A stretch of 18,212 bases of DNA from JBAZOO01 sp041648735 (GTDB taxonomy: Bacteria > Verrucomicrobiota > Lentisphaeria > Oligosphaerales > CAITYL01). The stretch spans positions 1 through 18,212 of the forward strand of contig JBAZOO010000046.1 in the NCBI GenBank assembly GCA_041648735.1, given 5' to 3'. The notes under the pieces were generated by a model, which worked only from the letters and a program-made list of their open reading frames with translations, did no database searches and had not been told where the DNA came from. Positions 5,231-12,862 of this stretch are shown here, in pieces. A program made the position numbers and the translations under genes. Position 1 is the stretch's first letter. Each line of letters opens with the position of its first letter.

Positions 5231-7402
5231 TCAGAGCATGGAGCGGACAATGGCCCGGCTGGAGAGCCACCAGGAAAGCTCGTTGACGATGGCCTGGGCC
5301 TTCTTGATGTCCCGCGCCCCCATGAACTGTTCCGTGGCGACGAAGACGAAGAAGGCGTTGGCCGAGGCGAAGAGGATCAGGGGCGGGGCGCTGGCGGGCA
5401 GGGTCAGGCATTGCACCTCGCCGCCGGTGATGGAGCGCAGGTACTTGCCGGTGCGGCGGAAGAGCTGGGTGCCCAGCGCCGCATAGCCGTCCGCCTTGTC
5501 GGCGAGCGCCTTGGTGCAGGCGAGCGGCATGCCGTCGTCGTTGGCCAGCACGCAGCCGACCATCCCCAGCCGTTCGATGGCGTGGTCGAGGATCTGGGCA
5601 AGCGTGAGCCGTTCCTCCGGCCGCTGCCGCAGCAGGCGATAAAGCTTGGCGTGGCGGTCGGTGCCGGTGGCGAGGTTCAGGCCGGTCATGAGGTTGAAGG
5701 TGGCCATTCGCACGCCGGGCACGCGGGCGAGTTCGTAGATGTGCTTGAATTTGCCCTGGGTTTCGCGATGCTTGATGATCTCCAGGGCCCGGGCCCGGCC
5801 AACGCCGGGGATGGTCTCCAGTTCCTCGAGGCTGGCGGCGTTGATGTCCACGCCATGGGTGGCGCCGGCGAGGGTGTGTTCGACGCCGTCCCAGCCCTTG
5901 GGGGCGTGGCGCGCCAGCCGTTCCTCCTCCGGGGGCGCCGCGGCGGCGGCCGGGACGGCCGGGGTGGCCGGAGCTGGCACTGGGGTGGGGGCGGGTGCCG
6001 GGGCGGGAACTGCCGGCGCCGCCGGGGCGGGGGGCGGCACCGCGGCGGCGGCGGGTGCGGCTGGGGCCTTGGGCGGAACCGGCGGTGGGGCGGCCGCGGC
6101 CGGTGGCGGGGCGGCCATGGTGGGGGCGGCGGGTGCCGCCGGAGCCGGTGCGGGTGCGGGTGCGGCCGGCTTGGGGACAAAGGGGCGTTTGGAGGTGAAG
6201 AGGCTCCCCATTTTTTCCGCCTCCTCGTACAAGGCCGACTTCTGCTGGGCGCCCTGGAGGAATTGTGGCGGGATGGCGGCGACGATCTGGGCCAGGTCGA
6301 ACTCGATGATGGCCGTCGGGTTCTCGACGACCCAGCCGGCGGGGATCTGGGGGAAGATCTGGGGGAGGGGGATTTTGACGCTGCCGCCTTTCATCTGCAA
6401 CATCACCTCCAGGCGGTTGAGCAACAGCCGTGCCGCCGGGATCTTGTCCGGGTTCCAGGCGGGGCCGCGCAGGCTGGCGGGGAGCTTTTTCAGCATGGCG
6501 GCGAAGGGGATGGCGATGCAGTTTTCCTCATCCAGTTCGACGGGGGGGGGCGGCGCGGCGGCGGCGGGCTCTCCAGCCGTGGCCGCCGGGGCGGCTTCGG
6601 TGGGTGCTGGTGCGGCTTCGGTGGGTGCTGGTGCGGCTTCGGTGGGTGCTGGTGCGGCTTCGGGGGGGAGGGGTCGGGGGCGGGCGGCAGGGAAGATGGC
6701 ATTCTTCATGACGCTGGCCTCGTCGAGTTCGGCCTTTTGGGTGCTGCCCTGGAGGAGGCCGGGTGGCAGGGCGGCGACCACGGCCGGCAGCGGAAGGTTG
6801 ATCATTGCTTCCGGGGCATCGGCTTTGGCCCAGCCGGCGGGGAGTTCCTTCAGGATGTCGCCCAAACGGCATTGGATCCGCCCTTTCTTGAGCTGGGTGA
6901 GCAGGTCGGCGCGGTCGAAGGCGACGGTCTGCTCGGGGAAGCCGGTGGGGGCCCAGGCCGGGCCGCGGAGCGCTTCCGGGAGCTTGCCCAGGATCACCGA
7001 GCAGGGGAGGCTCACCATGTTCTTCTTCACCTCGGGCGTCAGGATGGCCTGGATGGCGCCGAAGCTTTCGAGGACGTCCGCCATGCTGGGCGGGGTCGGG
7101 GGCGGGGTTTCGGCGGGCGGCTGGGGTTTCGCGGCCGCTGCTGGCGTGGCTGGTGGCGCAACGGCGGCGGGTTGGGGCGCGGCCGGGGCGGCGGCGGGTT
7201 GGGGCGCGGCCGGGGCGGCGGCGGGTTCCACGGGGATGTGCAGGGGCGGCTTGGCGGCGGGGCCGGCGGCGGCGGCGGCGGCGGGGTGTGGCGGCTTGGG
7301 ATGGAAGGGGATGGCTCCACGCGTCTCCGGGGCGGCGGGGGGCTGGGCGGGAGTCTGTGGGGAGGAGGTGCTGGAAAAGAGCTTGCGCAGTTTGGAGAAC
7401 AT
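5231..7402 (-). CDS. Duplicated unknown domain, HhH and roadblock/LC7 protein
   Basis: The 723-residue protein is modular. It starts with a basic N-terminus (MFSKLRKLF) and a Pro/Ala-rich stretch. An unknown domain follows at about 122-235 and is repeated at about 291-400. A second Pro/Ala linker (about 412-490) leads to a ComEA-like helix-hairpin-helix (about 517-578; VDINAASLEELETIPGVGRARALEII) and a C-terminal roadblock/LC7 domain (about 598-715). Each copy of the unknown domain carries three short motifs ending in LPxxL or a close variant (see findings). HhH domains bind DNA or nucleic-acid backbones. Roadblock domains, as in MglB, bind small GTPases. ATG 7402 has AGGAAGG at 7411-7417, 8 nt away; an upstream in-frame ATG (7438) lacks such a site. 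Promoter at 7498-7526. It is the first gene of a two-gene unit with the pseudo-receiver/DUF4388 gene. Linker tandem repeats (6591-6663, 7163-7227) make its length potentially variable. Cellular role unknown. Confidence 0.85.
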   Translation of the reverse strand: MFSKLRKLFSSTSSPQTPAQPPAAPETRGAIPFHPKPPHPAAAAAAGPAAKPPLHIPVEPAAAPAAPQPAAAPAAPQPAAVAPPATPAAAAKPQPPAETPPPTPPSMADVLESFGAIQAILTPEVKKNMVSLPCSVILGKLPEALRGPAWAPTGFPEQTVAFDRADLLTQLKKGRIQCRLGDILKELPAGWAKADAPEAMINLPLPAVVAALPPGLLQGSTQKAELDEASVMKNAIFPAARPRPLPPEAAPAPTEAAPAPTEAAPAPTEAAPAATAGEPAAAAPPPPVELDEENCIAIPFAAMLKKLPASLRGPAWNPDKIPAARLLLNRLEVMLQMKGGSVKIPLPQIFPQIPAGWVVENPTAIIEFDLAQIVAAIPPQFLQGAQQKSALYEEAEKMGSLFTSKRPFVPKPAAPAPAPAPAAPAAPTMAAPPPAAAAPPPVPPKAPAAPAAAAVPPPAPAAPAVPAPAPAPTPVPAPATPAVPAAAAAPPEEERLARHAPKGWDGVEHTLAGATHGVDINAASLEELETIPGVGRARALEIIKHRETQGKFKHIYELARVPGVRMATFNLMTGLNLATGTDRHAKLYRLLRQRPEERLTLAQILDHAIERLGMVGCVLANDDGMPLACTKALADKADGYAALGTQLFRRTGKYLRSITGGEVQCLTLPASAPPLILFASANAFFVFVATEQFMGARDIKKAQAIVNELSWWLSSRAIVRSML
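6591..6663 (-). repeat. 21-bp tandem repeat encoding EAAPAPT units
   Basis: The 21-bp unit beginning GCGGCTTCGG (plus strand) is repeated three times identically at 6591-6611, 6612-6632 and 6633-6653, with a partial fourth copy to 6663. On the coding strand it gives EAAPAPT repeats in the linker between the two copies of the unknown domain. Being a multiple of three, copy-number change would keep the frame. Confidence 0.95.
7163..7227 (-). repeat. 27-bp tandem repeat encoding a Pro/Ala linker
   Basis: A 27-bp unit occurs twice in full and once in part; the marker GGGTT falls at 7169, 7196 and 7223. It encodes AAPAAPQPA-type repeats in the N-terminal linker of the roadblock/HhH protein. The period is a multiple of three, so expansion or contraction would be tolerated. 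Confidence 0.9.
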
Positions 7403-7497
7403 GATGATATCCTTCCTGGAACGCCCGGTGGCACCCAAGGCCGGCGCCCGCCATCCCCTTGTGGGGCGGTTCCGGCTTGGGCTGGCAAAACCGTCAC

Positions 7498-7526
7498 AAC
7501 ATATATGCGCTTCCAGTGGCCTTCAA
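7498..7526 (-). promoter_or_regulatory. Candidate promoter of the roadblock/DUF4388 unit
   Basis: On the minus strand, TTGAAG (7521-7526) and TATGTT (7498-7503) are separated by 17 bp, each 4/6 to consensus. An overlapping TATATG at 7500-7505 would give 15 bp. The predicted leader to ATG 7402 is about 90 nt and ends in a strong AGGAAGG ribosome site. It lies just beyond the stop of the queG-like gene (7561), so the unit has its own start. Confidence 0.5.
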
Positions 7527-7560
7527 TAAAGGACGTACGCCCGCCCCGGCCTTTTTCCAT

Positions 7561-8634
7561 TTAGGGTGTCGAGTTTGTCCATGGTTTGCACTTCCAGGCG
7601 GCGGCGGCGGTGCCGCGGAGGGTGGGGCTGGGGTCGGCCAGGAGGCGCTGGCGCCAGGCGTCGCGCTCCGGGCCGGGCGGGAGGGCGTTGAGGAGCACCG
7701 CGGCGGCATTGCGCCGGAGCAGGGTCGTGCCGGCATGTTCCAGCGCCGTGCCGGCGAGGCGGCGGCGCAGTTCCGCGGGCGGGGTTTCCAGCAGCCAGGC
7801 CGGATCCACGGCGAGGCGCTCTTCCGGCGCCAAGGCGGGGGGGCAGCCGGCGGTGCAGCCGTCGCAGCCGAACAAGGCGTCGCCGAGCCAGCGTTGTTCC
7901 TCGCCGCCGAGGGGGCCGCGGCGTTCCATGCTCAGGTAGCTCCGGCAGCGGCGGACGTCCAGCGGCCCGCCGTCGGCGGGGAGGGCGCCGGTCGGGCAGT
8001 GTTGGACGCAGGCGTTGCAGGTGGCGCAGGGCGGCAGGGCGCCGGCGGGGGCCGGCTTGGTTGGGGGCAGGGCGAGGGCGGAGAAGAGGGTGCCGATGAA
8101 GGCGCGGCTGCCGTGGCGCGGAGTCCGCAGCAGGCCGTTGCGGCCGCGCTCGCCGAGGCCGGCGGCGAGGGCGAGGGCGGTGTCGGGCACGGGGTGGGTG
8201 TCGAGGCCCGGTTCGGCTTGGGCGGGCGCGAACTCCGCCGCCAGGGCGGCGGCGGCCCGCGCCAGGATTTGGCGTCCCGTCCGATGGTAGTCCGGGCCAC
8301 AGGCATAGAGGGAGAGGAAGCCGGCGGGGCGGCCGGGCGGTGGCGGCGGGAGTTCTGGCCGGCGGTGGCGGTTGCCCCAGTCGCCGGCGAAGGCGATGAC
8401 GATGGCGCATTTTGCCCAGGGGCGGGCGGCGAAGGGGTCTTGGCGGGCGGCCAGGGAGCGGTCCAGGTAGCCGAGCGCGCCGGCGTTCCGTTCCAGCCAG
8501 GCGGCGAAGCGGGCGGGCAGCGCGGGGCGGGCGGCGGCGGCGAAGCTTTCCGGGGTCACCACCCCGGCCGCGAGGGCGCCGGTCTGCCGGGCGAGCGTCG
8601 CCAGCCAGGTTGGGAGGTCGGGGGTGAGGGACAT
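7561..8634 (-). CDS. Epoxyqueuosine reductase-like iron-sulfur protein
   Basis: QueG reduces epoxyqueuosine in tRNA to queuosine, the last step of queuosine synthesis, in the cytosol. This 357-residue protein has the expected architecture. An N-terminal region with YACGPDYH (110-117) is followed by Asp151 in PVPDTALALAAGLG. Two 4Fe-4S cysteine sets follow: Cys203, 206, 209, 213, and Cys230 with Cys257, 260, 264. The C-terminus has a HEAT-like end (about 303-347). One deviation is that the usual AGLGWxGKN reads AGLGERGRN (158-166). ATG 8634 lies 5 bp after the nspC stop with no clear Shine-Dalgarno, suggesting translational coupling. Other members of this broad family (tetrachloroethene dehalogenase-like) cannot be fully excluded, but QueG is by far the best fit. 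Confidence 0.82.
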   Translation of the reverse strand: MSLTPDLPTWLATLARQTGALAAGVVTPESFAAAARPALPARFAAWLERNAGALGYLDRSLAARQDPFAARPWAKCAIVIAFAGDWGNRHRRPELPPPPPGRPAGFLSLYACGPDYHRTGRQILARAAAALAAEFAPAQAEPGLDTHPVPDTALALAAGLGERGRNGLLRTPRHGSRAFIGTLFSALALPPTKPAPAGALPPCATCNACVQHCPTGALPADGGPLDVRRCRSYLSMERRGPLGGEEQRWLGDALFGCDGCTAGCPPALAPEERLAVDPAWLLETPPAELRRRLAGTALEHAGTTLLRRNAAAVLLNALPPGPERDAWRQRLLADPSPTLRGTAAAAWKCKPWTNSTP

Positions 8635-8639
8635 GGGGT

Positions 8640-9806
8640 TCAGGAGAGGCGGGCCTTGTAGTCCGCGTAGCCGAAGGTGCGGAGGACGCGGAATTCGCCG
8701 CTGGCGGAGTTCCAGAGGCAGATGGCGGGCAGGCGGATGCCGTTGAAGGTGGTGGTCTTGACCATGGAATAGTGGGCCATGTCGAGGAAGGCCAGCTTGT
8801 CGCCGGGGCGCAGCGGTTGGGCGAAGGAGTAGTCGCCGATGACGTCGCCGGCGAGGCAGGTCAGGCCGCCGAGGCGGTAGGTGTGGGGCTTTTCGCCTGG
8901 CTGGCCGGCGCCGGCGATTTCCGGGCGGTAGGGCATGGCCAGGACGTCGGGCATGTGGCATTCCGCGGAGGTGTCGAGGATCGCGATGTCCAGGGCGTTG
9001 TGGACGATGTCCAGCACGGTGGCGACGAGCACGCCGGTGTTGAGCGCCACCGCCTCGCCCGGCTCCAGGTAGACCGTTTCCAGGTGGGGATGGCGGTCGC
9101 GGAAGCCGCGGATGAGCCGGACCAGCCGCTCGACGTCGTAGCCGGGGCGGGTGATGTGGTGGCCGCCGCCGAAGTTGACCCATTTCAGCCGCGGCAGGAA
9201 CTCGCCGAACTTGGCCTCGAAGGCGGCGAGGGTGTGCTCCAGGGCGTCGCTGTCCTGTTCGCAGAGGCAGTGGAAGTGCAGCCCCTCGATCCCCGCCAGC
9301 TCCGCCGGCTCGAAGGCGGCGCGGGTGATGCCGAGCCGGGAGCCGGGCGCGCAGGGGTCGTAGAGGGGGACGGCCACTTCGGAGTGTTCGGGGTTGACGC
9401 GCAGCCCGCAGGAGATGGGGCGCGGGGCGCGGTGGACGGTGGCGCGCCATTTCTTCCACTGCGTGAAGGAGTTGAACACCAGGTGGTCGGCCAGGCCGAG
9501 CAGTTCCTCCAGGTCGGTGGCGGTGAAGGCCGGGGCGAAGGCGTGGACTTCGCCGCCGAACTCCTCCCTGGCCAGGCGCGCCTCGATGACGCCGCTGGCG
9601 CAGGCGCCGGCGAGGTGGCGGCGGCAGCGGGGGAAGGTTGCGAACATCGCAAACCCCTTGAGGGCGAGGAGGATCTTGCAGCCGGCGCGCCGCTGGATCT
9701 CCGTCAGCAGTTGGAGGTTGCGTTCCAGCCGGGCCTCATCAACGACGAAGCTGGGGGAGGGGAGGCCGGGGCGGGCGGCGAGGCTGAGCCAGTCGGGGTT
9801 GGGCAT
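8640..9806 (-). CDS. nspC: Carboxynorspermidine decarboxylase
   Basis: NspC is a PLP enzyme that decarboxylates carboxynorspermidine or carboxyspermidine, giving norspermidine or spermidine in the alternative bacterial polyamine pathway. The 388-residue length is usual. Lys50 (ALKGFAMF, 48-55) is the expected Schiff-base lysine. GGGHH at 213-217 is the PLP-phosphate loop region, LEPGEA at 247-252 and GLTCLAGD at 314-321 carry conserved substrate and catalytic residues including Cys317. The start is set by GGAG at 9813-9816, 6 nt before ATG 9806. It is followed 5 bp later by the queG-like gene. The partner dehydrogenase (CANSDH) is not in this window. An ATG-proximal GATAAT (9867-9872) is a possible -10. 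Confidence 0.93.
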   Translation of the reverse strand: MPNPDWLSLAARPGLPSPSFVVDEARLERNLQLLTEIQRRAGCKILLALKGFAMFATFPRCRRHLAGACASGVIEARLAREEFGGEVHAFAPAFTATDLEELLGLADHLVFNSFTQWKKWRATVHRAPRPISCGLRVNPEHSEVAVPLYDPCAPGSRLGITRAAFEPAELAGIEGLHFHCLCEQDSDALEHTLAAFEAKFGEFLPRLKWVNFGGGHHITRPGYDVERLVRLIRGFRDRHPHLETVYLEPGEAVALNTGVLVATVLDIVHNALDIAILDTSAECHMPDVLAMPYRPEIAGAGQPGEKPHTYRLGGLTCLAGDVIGDYSFAQPLRPGDKLAFLDMAHYSMVKTTTFNGIRLPAICLWNSASGEFRVLRTFGYADYKARLS

Positions 9807-9988
9807 GGCGGGCTCCGGGGCGGCGGCGGTGGCTGGATGTGGATATGGGTGTGGGGGTTAGCCGGAATTATCCACCACAACGGTCTCAGGGGGCACGGGG
9901 GAAATCACCGGGAGCTGTTCATGAATAGATCGGGCGAGTACTGTAACCCCCGCCGTCCCCGGTGCGTGCCAGCCCGTCGCCCCTCTGC
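9807..9988 (-). promoter_or_regulatory. Leader region of nspC with possible -10
   Basis: The 182 bp between the MFS gene stop and the nspC start contains GATAAT on the minus strand (9867-9872, 5/6 to consensus). It has no good -35 at 16-17 bp. A start near 9860 would leave a leader of about 55 nt. No terminator hairpin for the MFS gene is seen. Confidence 0.25.
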
Positions 9989-11281
9989 CTATGGCACAAT
10001 GCCGCTGGCCGACCGCAGGCCGGTGGCGACTTGCGGGATGATCCCCCGCCGTACGTAGATCGGGTGGACAAGCTCGCGCAAGGCGGGAAGCCGCCGGGCG
10101 AAGCCGGCGGCGGCGGCAATGCAGCAGATCCCGCTGAGGCTCACCATCAACGGCGCCCCGATGAAGTGCGCCAGGCTGCCGGCGAGCAGGCTGCCCAACG
10201 GCACCATGCCCATGAATGCCATCGAGTAGAAGCTCATCACCCGGCCGCGCTTGTCGTCGTCCACGATCGTCTGCAGCACGGTGTTCGTCGAAGCCATCTG
10301 GATTATCAGCCCGAGCCCGACCACGGGCATCACCGCCAGTGTCAGCCACAGCCACGGCGACAAGCCCAGGGCGACCAGGCCGGCGCCAAAGACGGCGGGG
10401 GCCCAGGCGATCACCCGTCCGAGCCCGCGCACGCTGCGCCGGCCGGCCAGGTACAGTGCCCCGGCGAGGGCGCCGGCCGCGGCGGCCGAAACCAAAAAGC
10501 CCTGCGTGCGCGCGTCGCCGTGCAAGATTTGCTGGGCGAAGATCGGCAGGAGTTGCGTGTAGGACGCGCCGGCCAGGCTGACCAATGCCAGCAGGAGCAG
10601 CAGGGCGCGGATCGGCGGGAAGCCGAAGGCGTAGCGGAACCCTTCCCCAAGGTTGGCGAGGATCGCGGTCCGGGGCCCCATCCGCGCGGTCGGCGGGACG
10701 CGCATCAGCAGCAGCCCGGCGATCACGGCCAGGTAGCTGAGGCCGTTGAGCAGGAAGCACAGGGCTTCGCCGGCGCCCGCGATCAGGATGCCGGCGACCG
10801 CGGGGCCGACCAGCCGGGCACCGTTGACCAGCGAGGAGTTCAGGGCAATGGCGTTGGTCAGGTCTTCGGGGCGGTCGAGCATCTGGACGAGGAAGGACTG
10901 GCGCGCGGGCATGTCCAGCGCGTTGATGAATCCGAGCAGGAGCGAAAGCGCCACGATGTGCCAGACCGTGAGCCGGCCGGAATACATCAGCCCCGCCAGC
11001 ATCAGGGCCTGGGCCATCGCCAGCACCTGCGTCCCGATGATGAGGCGGTGCCGGTCCACGCGGTCGACGAGCACGCCGGCAAAGGGCGCCATCAGGAACG
11101 TCGGAATCCGCGCGGAGAACCCGATGAGGCCGAGCAGCCAGGCGCTGTGGCTCAACCGCCAGACGAGCCAGGCGACCGCCATCATCTGCATCCAGGTGCC
11201 GATCAGCGAGATGCCCTGGCCCATGAAGAAGAGCCGGAAATTCCGATGCTTCAGCGACCGGAACAGCAGGGGGAAGCTCAT
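9989..11281 (-). CDS. MFS transporter, EntS-like exporter
   Basis: This 430-residue integral membrane protein has the hydrophobicity pattern of a 12-helix MFS permease in the inner membrane. Motif A reads GVLVDRVDRHR (69-79), between helices 2 and 3. The N-terminus (LFRSLKHRNFRLFFMGQGISLIGTWMQ) is characteristic of the EntS/MFS_3 group. Group members export siderophores, drugs or other metabolites; the substrate here cannot be told. The gene lies 29 bp after the upstream Gfo/Idh/MocA-like gene on the same strand, so they are probably co-transcribed. A weak AGGA lies 11 nt before ATG 11281. The C-terminal tail (about 400-430) is hydrophilic. Confidence 0.92.
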   Translation of the reverse strand: MSFPLLFRSLKHRNFRLFFMGQGISLIGTWMQMMAVAWLVWRLSHSAWLLGLIGFSARIPTFLMAPFAGVLVDRVDRHRLIIGTQVLAMAQALMLAGLMYSGRLTVWHIVALSLLLGFINALDMPARQSFLVQMLDRPEDLTNAIALNSSLVNGARLVGPAVAGILIAGAGEALCFLLNGLSYLAVIAGLLLMRVPPTARMGPRTAILANLGEGFRYAFGFPPIRALLLLLALVSLAGASYTQLLPIFAQQILHGDARTQGFLVSAAAAGALAGALYLAGRRSVRGLGRVIAWAPAVFGAGLVALGLSPWLWLTLAVMPVVGLGLIIQMASTNTVLQTIVDDDKRGRVMSFYSMAFMGMVPLGSLLAGSLAHFIGAPLMVSLSGICCIAAAAGFARRLPALRELVHPIYVRRGIIPQVATGLRSASGIVP

Positions 11282-11310
11282 GGACTATGCGGTCCTGTCG
11301 GGTTCGGGCG

Positions 11311-12204
11311 TCATGGTGCCAGGCCGCTGGCCGGCGGGGGGAGGAGGCGGGCCCAGGGCTTGGGGTCGAGGCGGTCGAGGGTTTCGCCGCGGGCCAGGCA
11401 GAGCAGGGCGGCGGCGAGGCAGAGCCGGTGCGGTTCGCCGGCGGGCACCGGGAAGTCGCGGGTGTGGCCGTCCCCAAGCGCGAAGTGGACGGGCGGCTGG
11501 CCGGCGGCGGCGGCGCCGGCGTCCCAGGCGGCGGTGACGTGGCCCGCGCTGCCGGCGACCCGGAGCCGCAGCGAATCCGCCGCGCCGGTTTGCGGACTCC
11601 GCAAACGCAGGGCGATGGCGGTGCCGTGCGGAGTCCGCAACTGGCTGGCGGCCCCGGCGGCGGCGGCGGCGGCCGGAATGGCGGCGCCGGCATTTTCGGG
11701 GAGGTCGCTGCCGGTGAGGAGGGCGAGGAGGGTGAGCGCTTCCTGGCGGCGGCGCGGGGGCGGGGCGTCCAGCGCCAGCTCCAGTTCGATCTCCCGCAGC
11801 TCGCCGAGGAGGCCGGCGGTGGTCAGTTCGGCGACGCGGTTGACGGCGGGCAGGAAGCTGAGGTGGTGGGCGACGTAGAGGTGGAGGCGGGCCTGGCGCA
11901 GGGCCCGGCGCAGCTTTTCGGCCTGGCGCGCGTCCTGGGCGGCGTCCGGCAGCAGCAAAACCCCGCGGCAGAGGCCCGCCAATTCCGGGATCAGGCGGGC
12001 GACGGCGCCGCCGGGGAGGCAGGGGACCAGCAGCAGGTCCGCGCCGCCGCAGTTTTGGAGGGCTTCCCGTGCGCCGTCGGCCGGGCAGGCCAGCGTTTGG
12101 ACGCCGGTGAGCTGGAAGGCGGCCCGGAGCCAGGGATTGGCGGGTTCGGCGGCGGCGAGGTTGGCAGTGGCCGCGATGAGCAAGTGGGGATGATTGGCCG
12201 GCAT
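11311..12204 (-). CDS. Divergent Gfo/Idh/MocA-like protein, probably degenerate
   Basis: The 297-residue protein resembles Gfo/Idh/MocA oxidoreductases in the middle: VAHHLSFLPAVNRVAELTTAGLLGELREIEL (111-141) matches the 'RFhPA...GElGei' region after the Rossmann part. The start lacks a GxGxxG nucleotide-binding motif. The EKP position reads LLPDAAQDA (84-92) without the catalytic lysine, so NAD(P)-dependent catalysis is unlikely. It is Ala-rich and shorter than the usual 330-380 residues. I chose ATG 12204; a TTG three codons upstream is possible. It is divergent from mazEF and is followed 29 bp on by the MFS gene. Two 11-bp GCGGASTCCGC palindromes (11592, 11628) lie inside it. The family call is tentative and no other family fits better. 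Confidence 0.6.
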   Translation of the reverse strand: MPANHPHLLIAATANLAAAEPANPWLRAAFQLTGVQTLACPADGAREALQNCGGADLLLVPCLPGGAVARLIPELAGLCRGVLLLPDAAQDARQAEKLRRALRQARLHLYVAHHLSFLPAVNRVAELTTAGLLGELREIELELALDAPPPRRRQEALTLLALLTGSDLPENAGAAIPAAAAAAGAASQLRTPHGTAIALRLRSPQTGAADSLRLRVAGSAGHVTAAWDAGAAAAGQPPVHFALGDGHTRDFPVPAGEPHRLCLAAALLCLARGETLDRLDPKPWARLLPPPASGLAP

Positions 12205-12225
12205 TGCCCGCAAGCCTTTCGGGGA

Positions 12226-12253
12226 TTGACTTCTTTCCGTCCGAATGTATCTT
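12226..12253 (+). promoter_or_regulatory. Promoter of mazEF
   Basis: TTGACT (12226-12231, 5/6) and TATCTT (12248-12253, 4/6) are separated by 16 bp. The -10 overlaps the left arm of the operator palindrome at 12246-12266. The predicted start near 12260 leaves about 25 nt before the mazE ATG. Confidence 0.75.
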
Positions 12254-12266
12254 CATTGTAGATACA
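12246..12266 (+). promoter_or_regulatory. Operator palindrome of mazEF
   Basis: TGTATCT (12246-12252) and AGATACA (12260-12266) form a perfect 7-bp inverted repeat around a 7-nt centre, lying over the -10. MazE and MazEF complexes are known to repress their own promoter at such palindromes, so autoregulation is the natural reading. The palindrome also lies upstream of the divergent Gfo-like gene (start 12204) and could influence it. Confidence 0.65.
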
Positions 12267-12284
12267 CCCTGGAAAGGAAGCGAC

Positions 12285-12527
12285 ATGACAACTCGGGTTC
12301 AGAAGTGGGGTCACAGCTTTGCCGTGCGCATTCCGTGCGCCATCGCCCAAAGCAGCCAGTTGACAATCGGTGCCGAAGTGGATGTGGAGTGGAAGGATGG
12401 GGCCATCCTGATTGTGCCGGCAAAAGGGAAAAAAACCAGCCTTGCGGATCTGCTCAAAGGCGTCACGAAGGACAATTTGCACGGCGAGGTTACAACCGGC
12501 TCGCCCATCGGATCGGAGGTGTGGTGA
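12285..12527 (+). CDS. mazE: MazE-type antitoxin (AbrB/SpoVT fold)
   Basis: The 80-residue antitoxin has the N-terminal swapped-hairpin DNA-binding pattern RVQKWGHSFAVRIP (4-17), closely matching E. coli MazE (VKRWGNSPAVRIP). A C-terminal tail that would wrap MazF ends SEVW, as E. coli MazE ends KEVW. It neutralises MazF and with it represses the operon. AGGA at 12275-12278 stands 6 nt before ATG 12285. Its TGA (12525-12527) overlaps the mazF ATG by one base, ensuring coupled synthesis. Its G+C content is visibly lower than that of the neighbours, consistent with recent acquisition. Confidence 0.93.
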   Translation: MTTRVQKWGHSFAVRIPCAIAQSSQLTIGAEVDVEWKDGAILIVPAKGKKTSLADLLKGVTKDNLHGEVTTGSPIGSEVW

Positions 12528-12862
12528 TGTCCTATGTTCCAAGACGGGGGGATGTGGTTTGGCTGACCTTCACCCCCCAAGCGGGGCATGAGCAGGCAGG
12601 CCACCGGCCGGCATTGGTCCTGTCACCGGAACCCTACAATCGCAAGACCGGCCTCGCCATCTTCTCCCCGATCACCAGCCAAGTCAAAGGCTACCCGTTT
12701 GAAGTGAAGCTTCCGGAAGGGATGAAAGTTGCCGGGGTTGTCCTGTCGGACCAAGTGAAAAGCTTGGACTGGCGTGCCCGCGGGGCTGCGTTCTGTTGCG
12801 CGGCCCCGCCGCAGATGGTGTCCGAAGTGTTGAACAAACTCGGGGCTCTCCTTGACACATAG
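12527..12862 (+). CDS. mazF: MazF-type mRNA interferase toxin
   Basis: The 111-residue toxin is an endoribonuclease cleaving single-stranded mRNA at short sequence motifs. Conserved E. coli-like motifs are PRRGDVVWL (5-13), EQAGHRPALVLSP (22-34), SPITSQVKGYPFEV (47-60) and LSDQVKSLDWRARG. Arg27 corresponds to E. coli Arg29 and Thr50 to the catalytic Thr region, so the enzyme looks intact. ATG 12527 overlaps the mazE stop, and GGAGGT at 12515-12520 lies 6 nt upstream. The last codons fall in a tandem GACACATAGG repeat (12854-12873). It is convergent with the oleA-like gene. The exact cleavage sequence cannot be deduced. Confidence 0.95.
   Translation: MSYVPRRGDVVWLTFTPQAGHEQAGHRPALVLSPEPYNRKTGLAIFSPITSQVKGYPFEVKLPEGMKVAGVVLSDQVKSLDWRARGAAFCCAAPPQMVSEVLNKLGALLDT

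Noticed and set aside
6591..6663. CRISPR-like array
   Set aside because: The units are directly adjacent without spacers and code in frame for a Pro/Ala linker; it is a tandem repeat.
5411..7564. Long plus-strand Gly-rich open frames opposite the roadblock/HhH gene
   Set aside because: The Gly/Arg-rich translation mirrors the Pro/Ala linkers of the real gene on the other strand; there is no ribosome site or domain.
8635..9459. N-terminal extension of the queG-like gene
   Set aside because: It would overlap nspC entirely; the protein-like part begins at ATG 8634.
9858..11693. Minus-strand 611-codon frame overlapping the MFS and Gfo-like genes
   Set aside because: It is out of frame with two well-supported genes and has no protein-like composition.
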